Shown here: piece by piece, positions 26,188 to 58,450 of the stretch
How positions within the stretch are numbered: the first letter of the stretch is position 1
How the letters are laid out: each line of letters starts with the position of its first letter
NCBI GenBank assembly: GCA_965199705.1
Contig: OZ241359.1
Location: 2,232,001-2,296,000 of the forward strand
From: Azophilus sp965199705
GTDB lineage: Bacteria > Pseudomonadota > Gammaproteobacteria > Pseudomonadales > Azotimanducaceae
Direction of reading: 5' to 3'
Length of the DNA stretch: 64,000 nt
Notes under the pieces: generated by a model
Database searches by the model: none
What the model saw: only the letters and a program-made list of their open reading frames with translations
Told to the model about the DNA's origin: nothing
Program-made: the position numbers and the translations under genes

Positions 26188-26501
26188 TGCGATGCCGGGG
26201 TGGTGACCCTGAGCCCCTCAAAGTCGTCGCGGATCACCAACTGGCACGCCAGGCGGGAGTTCTCCTGGACGCCGTCCGCAATCTCCAGCATTTCAGCTTC
26301 CAACTCGCCGCGGTTTCCGGTTACCGCCAGGAAATCTTGATCAACAAAGATATGACAAGTGGCACAAGCGCATGAACCACCACAATCTGCGTCAATTCCC
26401 GGAATGCCGTTGCGCACGGCCGCTTGCATCACGGAGTCGCCGCAGACGCCATCAACATGACGCTCGGTGCCTTCATGGTCGACAAAATACAGAGTCGGCA
26501 T
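26178..26501 (-). CDS. [2Fe-2S] ferredoxin (adrenodoxin/putidaredoxin type)
   Basis: 107 residues from ATG at 26,501 (MPTLYFVDHEGTERHVDGVC). Cluster ligands are seen in DADCGGSCACATCHIFVD (C-x5-C-x2-C) and the fourth Cys in SRLACQLVI, the arrangement of vertebrate-type bacterial ferredoxins that serve P450s. The C-terminal LRVTTPASQ also fits. It most likely passes single electrons to the P450 encoded next in the operon; it could also supply the Rieske hydroxylase. The upstream intergenic region shared with the divergent hydratase gene holds operator B. Confidence 0.94.
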   Translation of the reverse strand: MPTLYFVDHEGTERHVDGVCGDSVMQAAVRNGIPGIDADCGGSCACATCHIFVDQDFLAVTGNRGELEAEMLEIADGVQENSRLACQLVIRDDFEGLRVTTPASQHG

Positions 26502-26515
26502 AGCTGCTGATAGTT

Positions 26516-26537
26516 TTACACTTTTAGAATTTTGTAA
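26516..26537. promoter_or_regulatory. Candidate TetR operator B, between divergent ferredoxin and enoyl-CoA hydratase genes
   Basis: TTACA-N12-TGTAA, 22 bp, 14 bp upstream of the ferredoxin start and about 100 bp upstream of the hydratase start. The core shares CTTTT and AATTT with site C. The surrounding region is AT-rich and could hold promoters for both directions. Confidence 0.65.
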
Positions 26538-26640
26538 TATTGTATCTGCGTTTTCACGACAGTTCAATCTCGGCGGCTGGGTTCTGGCGGCTGGGTTCTT
26601 ACACTGCTGTCTGCTATCTCGATTCTGTGGAGGCCAAACC

Positions 26641-27396
26641 ATGACAGAAAAGCTACTGATCGACGACGTTGAGGGTGGGGTCTTGCTGCTCACGCTCAAC
26701 CGTCCTGAGAAGCTGAACGCCATCGACAGCGAGCTGGAGAAAGCGTTTGTCAAAGCGCTGGCTGACGCGACCGAAGCCGATGGTGTGCATGTCGTCGTCG
26801 TTGCAGGCGCTGGCGATCGAGCTTTCTGCGCCGGTTACGATGTGCGCGAAATGGCAACTTGGTCAGAAGATCGATTTCGCACGGAGCAGATTCGCCAGAA
26901 CTGGGCGTGGTGGCAAATCGCCTCGTTCCCAAAACCCCTGGTGACGGCAAACCACCATCAGACCCTGGGCTGGGGCGCTATCACATCGGTGTCCGCCGAC
27001 ATTCGAATCGGCTGCGAGCACACGGAATTTCAGTTTACGGCGTCACCCCACGGCGGCGCGAACCTCACATGGAACCTGCCGCAACTCATCGGCTGGTCGA
27101 AAACCAAGGAATTTTTGATGACGAGCTGCCGCGTCAGTGCTAGTGAGGCGAAAGAGTGCGGACTGCTCAATCGACTGGTGGCCCCTTCAGAGGTATTGCC
27201 GGAAGCCATTCGGGTCGCACAGCAAATGGCGAGCTATCCCCCGTCTGGTGTGCTCACTATCAAGCGACTCATTCGCGAAGGCATGGGCCGCGACCAAGTG
27301 TCGCAACTGCGGGCAGAAATGGACGCGGCACAGGCGGTGTTCGTGGAGCGAGGCAATATGGTCGCTGACGAATACGAGGATTTTCTCGCCCGCTAA
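26641..27396 (+). CDS. Enoyl-CoA hydratase/isomerase family protein (crotonase fold)
   Basis: 251 residues from ATG at 26,641 (MTEKLLIDDVEGGVLLLTLN). The crotonase signature is present: LNRPEKLNAIDSEL, oxyanion-hole region DRAFCAGYDVREM, and WGAITSVSADIRIGCEHTEF followed by SASEAKECGLLNRLV. Members hydrate, isomerise or cleave acyl-CoA thioesters. In this cluster it would act after the acyl-CoA ligase on a ring-derived or side-chain acyl-CoA. The catalytic glutamates of true hydratases are not clearly placed here, so isomerase or hydrolase activity is possible. It ends 13 bp from the convergent Rieske gene, with no room for a separate terminator. Confidence 0.88.
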   Translation: MTEKLLIDDVEGGVLLLTLNRPEKLNAIDSELEKAFVKALADATEADGVHVVVVAGAGDRAFCAGYDVREMATWSEDRFRTEQIRQNWAWWQIASFPKPLVTANHHQTLGWGAITSVSADIRIGCEHTEFQFTASPHGGANLTWNLPQLIGWSKTKEFLMTSCRVSASEAKECGLLNRLVAPSEVLPEAIRVAQQMASYPPSGVLTIKRLIREGMGRDQVSQLRAEMDAAQAVFVERGNMVADEYEDFLAR

Positions 27397-27409
27397 AGCC
27401 CGACTCGCG

Positions 27410-28594
27410 CTATCCCACGATCTCTGAGTGCGGCGCCGCATCGCCCATCAATCGCTCGTAGTTGCGGTGAAACAATTGATTGAGAATCTCGTTGCGCCCC
27501 AGGTGCATGCGCGGCGCGTGAGGCATGTTTGCTGCCGCCTGGATCCCGTTGCCCGCAGGAACATCCTCGTTCACCACCGCATTCACCACGATGTCGTAGT
27601 TCTTGCGCATGATCTCGATCTTCTGCTCATCCTCCATCTTCTTCGGAGTGATGAACCGCAGGTGGGACCGGCTGCGGTGTGGCCCGTCCGGATGCTGGTA
27701 AAACGTCCAGAACTCCGCGTGATGCGGCTGCACCACGAGCACCGAATTCGGACAAACGTAGATGGCGAAAATCACGTATAGATTCAACGGATGCATACCC
27801 GCCGGATCATCGAGTATGTCGTCGATCCGCTTGCGTGCCGTGCAGTGCAGAGAGTGATTCGTAAGGATGTTGGTCGACAGAATGTTGTAGTACACATACG
27901 GCGCAATCGTTGACCCGTGGAGAAACTTCACGTGATAGCCGTCCAGCAGCCCGTCGTTCATCACCTTCCAGTTTTGCGGCAAATCCAGCACCTCACCGCG
28001 ATAGTAATGATAGTCCTCGAAGCCAAACTCGGAGAATGCCTGTTCCATCTCCGGACCGAGCATCGATGCCACGTCGATCTTTCCCTCGGGGTTTTCGACA
28101 ACCCAAATGAACCCGTGCCGCTCCTCCACCGGCAGCTTCACAAGGCCGAGCTTGGAGCAGCCAGCATCAGCGCCATAGGTGTCGTCAAAGGTAATGTTGC
28201 GCAACGTGCCGTCATTGCCATACGACCAGCCATGGTACTTGCAGGTGAAGACCTGCCGCCGGCCTCGTTCATCCCTGAGCAATTGAGCGCCGCGATGACG
28301 GCACACATTGAGATAGGCTGCGGCGCTGCCATCGCGCAGGCGAGTGACAATCACATTGGATGAGTTCATTTGCACGGTGACGAACTGCCCGGGTTCGGCA
28401 ATCTCCGATGCGTGCGCGATCATCATCGGCTCGGACTGAAAAATCCGGGCCCGCTCTGCCTCCGCAATGTTTGAGTCGGAAAAAATGACCGGATCGAAGG
28501 AAACGATGTGATCCGCAAGATCCGTGGTTTGGTTGCGTACATGACCGAAGACCTTTTCGGTCATCGCCAAGTTTCGTTCCTCAGTGAGTCGCAC
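27410..28594 (-). CDS. Rieske non-haem iron hydroxylase, large (alpha) subunit
   Basis: 394 residues from GTG at 28,594 (GGAGG four bases upstream), or 384 from ATG at 28,564. The Rieske [2Fe-2S] motif is CRHRGAQLL (C-x-H) and CKYHGWSYG (C-x2-H). The catalytic mononuclear iron site is MNDGLLDGYHVKFLHGS, with the bridging Asp and two His ligands in D-x2-H-x4-H. This family performs ring dihydroxylation, monooxygenation or demethylation. No beta subunit is adjacent, so it is probably a homo-oligomeric type. Operator C lies upstream. Electron donors are not encoded beside it; the ferredoxin at 26,178 is a candidate. Confidence 0.93.
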   Translation of the reverse strand: MRLTEERNLAMTEKVFGHVRNQTTDLADHIVSFDPVIFSDSNIAEAERARIFQSEPMMIAHASEIAEPGQFVTVQMNSSNVIVTRLRDGSAAAYLNVCRHRGAQLLRDERGRRQVFTCKYHGWSYGNDGTLRNITFDDTYGADAGCSKLGLVKLPVEERHGFIWVVENPEGKIDVASMLGPEMEQAFSEFGFEDYHYYRGEVLDLPQNWKVMNDGLLDGYHVKFLHGSTIAPYVYYNILSTNILTNHSLHCTARKRIDDILDDPAGMHPLNLYVIFAIYVCPNSVLVVQPHHAEFWTFYQHPDGPHRSRSHLRFITPKKMEDEQKIEIMRKNYDIVVNAVVNEDVPAGNGIQAAANMPHAPRMHLGRNEILNQLFHRNYERLMGDAAPHSEIVG

Positions 28595-28640
28595 ACGCCC
28601 TCCGGAGCATCAAGATCGGCTCGATAGTGGCGCTATAATT

Positions 28641-28662
28641 TTACACTTTTTAAAATTTGTCA
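28641..28662. promoter_or_regulatory. Candidate TetR operator C, upstream of the Rieske hydroxylase
   Basis: TTACA-N12-TGTCA, one mismatch from the palindrome seen at the other sites, at the same 12-bp spacing. It lies about 47 bp upstream of the Rieske GTG start, between that gene and the TetR stop. On the minus strand the right arm forms part of TTGACA, a -35-like hexamer, so a repressor bound here would cover the promoter. Confidence 0.62.
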
Positions 28663-28686
28663 AGTCCAGCCGTTCCACCTGGGCGC

Positions 28687-29307
28687 CTAACGCGCAATCA
28701 GCGGATAGACCACGAACCTCTTCACATAGCGCCGAAAGTCCTGCCCCGTCTCCCCCACCTGCCCGATCCGGAGCAGCAGAATCCGCATACCCGCCGTGAG
28801 CCACCCAACGATCTCGTCGATATCCAGGTCGCTGGCGATATCGCCCCGTTCCATGGCGTTGGTGAGAAACGATCCCCACCAGTTCTTCTGCATTTCGTGA
28901 TAGCGGCTCCGCGGATCAATGGTCTCTGGCGCATAGTCAGGGTCCGCCAGCAAACGTTGCACGTAGACGTTCTTTGCCGCAATCCTCACGATCAACACCA
29001 GCGCTTCCGTGAGCGCTTCTTCAAAATCACTCATGCGTCGCAGTCGGCGCTTGACCTCGGATTTGACCTTCACGGATTCGAGCTCGCTGATGGTTTCAAC
29101 GATCTCGGACTTACCCCCAAAATACCGATACACCGTGGGCCGAGAGACCTGGGCCGTCTTGGCGATTTCGCCGAGTGACATCGCGGAAATCCCGGTTTGA
29201 TCAGAGCATTGGTACGCCGCGTCGAGAATGCGTTGCGCCATGTCCGCCGATGGCCCGCCATTGCCCAGCGTCACCGGTGCTTGCTTGCTCTTTCCGCCAC
29301 TGGCCAT
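28687..29307 (-). CDS. TetR/AcrR-family transcriptional regulator
   Basis: 206 residues. After a flexible, basic first 20 residues the standard TetR HTH domain appears: RILDAAYQCSDQTGISAMSL, GEIAKTAQVSRPTVYRYFGG and KSEIVETISELE. The C-terminal ligand-binding part is helical and unrecognised. It lies between the Rieske gene (same strand) and the divergent acyl-CoA ligase. It is the only regulator in the 19.7-33.2 kb locus and is therefore the candidate reader of the four TTACA-N12-TGTAA sites. TetR proteins usually repress until they bind a pathway substrate or an acyl-CoA. Confidence 0.93.
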   Translation of the reverse strand: MASGGKSKQAPVTLGNGGPSADMAQRILDAAYQCSDQTGISAMSLGEIAKTAQVSRPTVYRYFGGKSEIVETISELESVKVKSEVKRRLRRMSDFEEALTEALVLIVRIAAKNVYVQRLLADPDYAPETIDPRSRYHEMQKNWWGSFLTNAMERGDIASDLDIDEIVGWLTAGMRILLLRIGQVGETGQDFRRYVKRFVVYPLIAR

Positions 29308-29396
29308 CTACATTCAATCCTTACTGCTGCCTGCTGGCTGCTGCCCCGTCACGCTCGCGCGGTTAAGGAACCGGGCGATCGGGCGAACTGGGTGTT

Positions 29397-29418
29397 TTAC
29401 ATTTTGGCACATTTGTAT
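29397..29418. promoter_or_regulatory. Candidate TetR operator D, between TetR and the acyl-CoA ligase
   Basis: TTACA-N12-TGTAT with the same spacing as the other three sites and one mismatch in the right arm. It lies 90 bp from the TetR start and about 47 bp from the ligase start, so it could control both divergent promoters and provide autoregulation. Confidence 0.6.
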
Positions 29419-29464
29419 ATCTTTGCGCAGGTCAGCTTCAAACGCCTTGGGGAGCGAGAACCTT

Positions 29465-30976
29465 TTGCACCTCGCCCGACACATTGAGTACTGGGCAGAA
29501 ATGCGACCAGATTCAGCGGCCGTGTCTTTTGAGGGCACGACCATGACCTGGAAAGAATTGGATGCTCAAGCCGGCGCCGTCGCGGCCAGGCTCAGGGAGC
29601 TCGGATGTGCAAGAGGTGACCGGGTGGGCTGCCTGCTGCCAAACTCGCTGGAGTGGTGCATTGCCTTTGCCGCAGCGACAAAGGCGGAGTTGCTGTTCGT
29701 TCCGCTGAATCCGCTGTTCGGGCCCCGGGAGCTTACGCATATCGTCGAGGACTCAGGCTGCAAGGTGGTGGTGTCCACGCCCGAGCTCGTGGTCAAGCTC
29801 GGTGCCGGCGACAACGATGGATTGCCGGACGAGCCGCGGCTCTTCCCGCTGGCCGATCTGGCGGCGGCCCAGCCGTTCCAGTCAGCAGTGTCGAGCACGG
29901 GCGACAACTACCAGCTCGCATACGACGAGCAAGACCCGGTAGCCATTTGCTACACCTCCGGCACCACCGGGCTACCCAAAGGTGCGGTGCACACCCACGC
30001 AACCATCAGCGTGATGGTCACGGGTTTGGCTTCCGCCTACCAAATGACTGCCGACGAAACCTTCCTGCTGGTGGCCCCCCTTGCGTTCACCGGCGGAGTG
30101 ATCTGCAACCTTGCCGTTTGCCTGTCAATGGGCGCGCACATCATCGTCGAGAAAGGTTTCGATCCACCTCGCACCCTGGAGCTGCTGTGCAAAGAGCGGG
30201 TGAGCGCGTACGGTGGCGCCGCTATCTTCTGGGAACGCTTGGCTGCCCTGCCCGAGTTTGAGCACGCCGACCTCACCGCCCTGAAACACGGCTTCACCGG
30301 CGGTGCTCCGGTTACCCGGGAGCTGATCGCAGCGTTTCAGCGCAAAGGGGTTGGGATTCGACAGCAGTACGGATGCACCGAGTGTTGTGGCGGCGCCACG
30401 ATCCCGCCGCTCGAGGAGGCGATCCGCAATCCCAATTCATGCGGCAAGCCCATGTTGGGCCTGCGGTTGAAGGTGTGCGACGACGACGGCCAGGAGTACC
30501 TGCCGAACACGCCGGGAGAGATTCGTCTGGCCGGTCCCCAACTCATGACCGGCTATTGGAACAATCCGGAGAAAACGGCCGAAGCTTACGACGGGGAGTG
30601 GTACCTGACGGGGGATATCGGCCTGCTCAACGACGACGGCAGCGTGGTCATCGTCGATCGCAAGAAGAGCATGATCATCTCCGGCGGCGTCAACGTCTAT
30701 CCGGCCGAGGTAGAAAAGGCGCTATCCATTTTGGACGGCGTGGTTGAGGCCTGCGTGATTGGCGTGCCGAGCCGGGAGTGGGGAGAGGAAGTGGTGGCTG
30801 TGGTGCACAGTGGCGAGGAGCTCTCAGAAGACAGTCTCATCCGCCAACTCAAGGACGACTTGGGGAAATACAAGGCACCAAAACGCATTCGGTTTTCCGA
30901 TAGTCCGCTGCCAAGGACCGCGACCGGCAAGATCGACCGCCTTCGGGTGCCTGATTTGTTTGCGGAGCTGGCGTAG
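29465..30976 (+). CDS. Acyl-CoA ligase (AMP-dependent synthetase, class I adenylate-forming)
   Basis: About 503 residues if TTG at 29,465 is the start (MHLARHIEYWAEMRPDS, with GGGGAGCGAG just upstream); ATG at 29,500 is an alternative. The longer open frame upstream overlaps operator D and the TetR gene and is not credible. Family motifs: P-loop CYTSGTTGLPKGAVHTH, YGCTECCGG, WYLTGDIGLLNDDG, the hinge DRKKSMIISGGVNVYPAEVE and the catalytic Lys in LPRTATGKIDRLR. It activates a carboxylic acid as the acyl-AMP and transfers it to CoA. The substrate may be a side chain or a ring-cleavage acid of the same pathway. Convergent with the next gene, 30 bp apart. Confidence 0.9.
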   Translation: MHLARHIEYWAEMRPDSAAVSFEGTTMTWKELDAQAGAVAARLRELGCARGDRVGCLLPNSLEWCIAFAAATKAELLFVPLNPLFGPRELTHIVEDSGCKVVVSTPELVVKLGAGDNDGLPDEPRLFPLADLAAAQPFQSAVSSTGDNYQLAYDEQDPVAICYTSGTTGLPKGAVHTHATISVMVTGLASAYQMTADETFLLVAPLAFTGGVICNLAVCLSMGAHIIVEKGFDPPRTLELLCKERVSAYGGAAIFWERLAALPEFEHADLTALKHGFTGGAPVTRELIAAFQRKGVGIRQQYGCTECCGGATIPPLEEAIRNPNSCGKPMLGLRLKVCDDDGQEYLPNTPGEIRLAGPQLMTGYWNNPEKTAEAYDGEWYLTGDIGLLNDDGSVVIVDRKKSMIISGGVNVYPAEVEKALSILDGVVEACVIGVPSREWGEEVVAVVHSGEELSEDSLIRQLKDDLGKYKAPKRIRFSDSPLPRTATGKIDRLRVPDLFAELA

Positions 30977-31006
30977 CCACGCAATCAGGCGGCAAACGAC
31001 TTCTGG

Positions 31007-33133
31007 TCAGGCGGGCGTGACGTCGACGTTGATACCTGTCATGTGGGACTGGTTGCTGAGCGCGTCATAACTACCTGGACCAACGGGCGATAGCGCGTTT
31101 ACGTTTGTCCCGGGGAACGTCTGGGCAACCCGCATACCCGACGTGTCACCGTTGCCCCAACCATGCGTCATCGCCACCACACCGTCGCGCAACGAATCAT
31201 CAATTGAGATCGTGGTGGCGAGTTCGCCGCTGGCGCTCGCTACCATCACGGGCATGCCTTCGTGTAGTCCCCGCGCAGCAGCGTCGCTGGCGTTGATATA
31301 CAGCGGGTTCGTTTGGTGAGACTTGACCTTGAGCACTTCGACGTTATGCATCCAGCTGTTGATCATGTAGTTCGTGCGACGTGAAATCAGCTTCAGCTGT
31401 CCGGGCGGCTCGTTGCATAGCTCGTCGAATATCGCCCGCGCCCGTGGCCACCCCTTGCGAAGTGTATTTGGTCCGCAATCTACCTTGCCGTCCTCGTGCT
31501 GCACGCCGATTCGAAACAGATCCATAGGCTCCGGTGCCGGCAGCACGACCGTCTGGCATAGCGCGCCTTTCAGCGCCTCCAAGCTCAAGTCGCTGGATTC
31601 CAGCATCGAACTCAAAAACCCAAGCGGATTCGGCGCCGATTCGTCCAACAGCGTCTTGCGGCCCATTGCTTGCGCGATGCTGGCAAGTATCCACCAGTCG
31701 TCACGGCGTCCTGCCTTTGGCGGAACGACGGCCGGCGTGTATTGGACGTATGGCTCAAGCGCCACGCCTACCGACGCCCCCAGGCTATTAACGTCCTCAT
31801 GCTCTAACCAATCAGTCGCGGGCAGCACATAGTCCGCAAGCTCTGCCGTGGCACTGCGATAGATGTCGATGACCACCAACAGCTCAAGCTTCTGCAACGC
31901 TTGTCGCAACGGCTTCCCACCGGAGAGCGACAGCACCGGATTGCCCGCAACAACAATCATGGCGCGGATTGGAGCATCTGGATCGTTGATCATGTCGATC
32001 AACAGGTTCGCCGGCAGATCGTTGCCCACGAGTCGCATCACCCCATGCCGGGTCTCGAAATAGGGATCTGCGGTCTTGGGCTTGGAGAACCGCGCCATTG
32101 GAAAAAAGTTGGGAGAGTAGATGTTACCGCCCCGCTTCCCCAAGTTTCCCGTCATGAGACTGAGCATATTGGCCAACCAATAACACAGCGCCCCCTGACG
32201 CCCTTGATTCACTCCCGTCGACACATGAACGCTCGCCGAACCGGCAGACGCGAAATCTCTCGCAACCGTTCGAATGTCATCTGCCGCTACGCCAACCACA
32301 CCTGCCACTCGATCAATCGAATAGGGTTCGACGAACCTCAGCACGTCATCGAAGTTCTTGCCGTGCTGCTCGACCCACGCTTCGTCGTAGCCGATGGCCG
32401 TGACGATTTCGTTGATGACCCCCGCCAAAAAGTAGAGGTCTGTATCCGGCCGGATTCGGAGAACCTCGCCAGTCGCGCGGTTCGAAGACTCCATCGCACG
32501 AGGATTCACATGGCAGATCTTCCCGCCACGTCGGGTGATGGCTTTGAGCTTGTCCATCGGGTTGGACACGTGCAAAAAGCTCATGTGCGATACCTTTGGG
32601 TTCGCACCGATGCAGAGCAAGTAATCCGTGTGCAGCAGGTCTGCGTAGGGGTGCAGCATCATCGCGCCATACATCGCCTCACTCGCCGCAAACTTGGCGG
32701 AACAATCCTGCGTGCCTGCACTGAAAAAGCGGCCGCATCCCAATTTCCTCAGCAGCCCCGTGGAATGGTAGTAGGTGGCACTGCTGTAGGCGGACGGATT
32801 GCCTTGATAGGCGGCGATCGCCGTTTCACCCGACTCCTGGTGAATCCGCTCCAAGCGCATAGCGATCTCTGATACCACCTCAGACCAGGAGGCCTCGCGA
32901 AAGCCGCTGTCCTGCGATTTCGCCAGCGGGTAATTCAGCCGTTCGGGATCGGTGTGCACGCTCTTGAAATGAATGCCTTTGTGGCATGCATAGCCCTTGT
33001 GAACGGGATGCGCTTTGTCAGGCTGCAACGCAATGAGTTCCTGGCCCTCCAGTGACGCCACCAGCCCACACCCTGGGTCGCAGATCCGACAGAAGGTGTG
33101 TACTTGTTTGCGATCTGCATCCGGCACGCTCAA
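31007..33133 (-). CDS. Molybdopterin-dependent oxidoreductase (DMSO reductase family)
   Basis: 708 residues, starting at TTG 33,133 (no better start seen). The N-terminal [4Fe-4S] motif is CRICDPGCGLVAS...GYACHKG. Molybdopterin-binding segments follow, including AGTQDCSAKFAASEAMYGAM, LCIGANPKVSHMSFLHV, HVSTGVNQGRQGALCYWLAN and MIVVAGNPVLSLSGGKPLRQ. The C-terminal cofactor-binding domain has VKSHQTNPLYINASDAAARG and ends with SNQSHMTGINVDV. No twin-arginine signal is visible and no iron-sulfur or membrane-anchor subunit is adjacent, so it is probably cytoplasmic. The reaction is not predictable; oxygen-independent hydroxylation of a hydrocarbon or an aldehyde/formate-type oxidation are possible. 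Confidence 0.9.
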   Translation of the reverse strand: MSVPDADRKQVHTFCRICDPGCGLVASLEGQELIALQPDKAHPVHKGYACHKGIHFKSVHTDPERLNYPLAKSQDSGFREASWSEVVSEIAMRLERIHQESGETAIAAYQGNPSAYSSATYYHSTGLLRKLGCGRFFSAGTQDCSAKFAASEAMYGAMMLHPYADLLHTDYLLCIGANPKVSHMSFLHVSNPMDKLKAITRRGGKICHVNPRAMESSNRATGEVLRIRPDTDLYFLAGVINEIVTAIGYDEAWVEQHGKNFDDVLRFVEPYSIDRVAGVVGVAADDIRTVARDFASAGSASVHVSTGVNQGRQGALCYWLANMLSLMTGNLGKRGGNIYSPNFFPMARFSKPKTADPYFETRHGVMRLVGNDLPANLLIDMINDPDAPIRAMIVVAGNPVLSLSGGKPLRQALQKLELLVVIDIYRSATAELADYVLPATDWLEHEDVNSLGASVGVALEPYVQYTPAVVPPKAGRRDDWWILASIAQAMGRKTLLDESAPNPLGFLSSMLESSDLSLEALKGALCQTVVLPAPEPMDLFRIGVQHEDGKVDCGPNTLRKGWPRARAIFDELCNEPPGQLKLISRRTNYMINSWMHNVEVLKVKSHQTNPLYINASDAAARGLHEGMPVMVASASGELATTISIDDSLRDGVVAMTHGWGNGDTSGMRVAQTFPGTNVNALSPVGPGSYDALSNQSHMTGINVDVTPA

Positions 33134-33213
33134 TCTCCGTATGGGCCCAAGATCATGTCCGGCGGCAACAACAACCCCTGATCCGGGTGGTACGGGCGAA
33201 ACGTCGTCGGCAT
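33130..33213 (-). pseudogene. Possible N-terminal scrap of an IS1182-type transposase
   Basis: A 27-codon frame on the minus strand reads MPTTFRPYHPDQGLLLPPDM then ILGPYGD and stops. The start closely resembles the FRPY-PDQ-LLLPP N-terminus of IS1182-type transposases but nothing follows. It overlaps the TTG start of the oxidoreductase gene. It may be the relic of a deleted element, or coincidence. The remaining bases to 33,251 hold nothing that I recognise. Confidence 0.3.
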
Positions 33214-33251
33214 CACAGCGTACTCAGCAGTCCAGCGCGTGCATTATCCCA

Positions 33252-33275
33252 TGCGACTTCCTACGGCGCAGAACA

Positions 33276-33276
<1 letters not shown>
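33252..33276. repeat. MITE end fragment at the stop codon of the giant surface-protein gene
   Basis: TGCGACTTCCTACGGCGCAG (33,252-33,271) is identical to the complement of the left end region of the 161-bp MITE at 16,052. The terminal five bases differ (AACAC for GCTCC), after which comes TA within CTAG, the stop codon of the giant gene. Only one end is present, so it is a truncated or divergent copy. Confidence 0.65.
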
Positions 33277-58037
<24,761 letters not shown>

Positions 58038-58291
58038 TGCTTTCAGCCCATCGGGCCCAAGTGCCGAGCCTGCGCTGCCCTGCTGCTCGCACCTTGCCTC
58101 CTCCGCGTTCGACCTTGCGCCTGACCCCACCAACGCAACGCTCCCTATCAGGCCCGGTCGAGACTCGCGAGGCCATGTACGCGCTGGCGTACCCGACCGG
58201 TGCTTTTCCCCCATTGGGGGTCCCTTGCCTTATGCGATTGCGATCTCCTTTACGTGACAAGAATGATAGCATGAGCCCAGCAAAGCGTCAG

Positions 58292-58333
58292 CGCCACGGG
58301 CCGGACGCCACGGGCCGGACGCCACGGGCCGGA
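58292..58333. repeat. Three exact 14-bp tandem repeats
   Basis: CGCCACGGGCCGGA repeated three times without interruption in the intergenic region between the divergent giant gene and the OLD-like gene. The remaining intergenic bases (58,215-58,450) show no gene I recognise; the promoters of both divergent genes should lie here. A start codon for a second reading frame into the G tract lies at 58,272. Confidence 0.85.
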
Positions 58334-58450
58334 CGGCGCCCACCAAAAGCCACGGGCGCCCGGTTACTGATACTATCCCGCTTGAAACCGCAAGCGCGTG
58401 CGAAGCAAGGCGCCGCCGAATCCCGCAAGTGATCGACAAGAACGCTGTCA

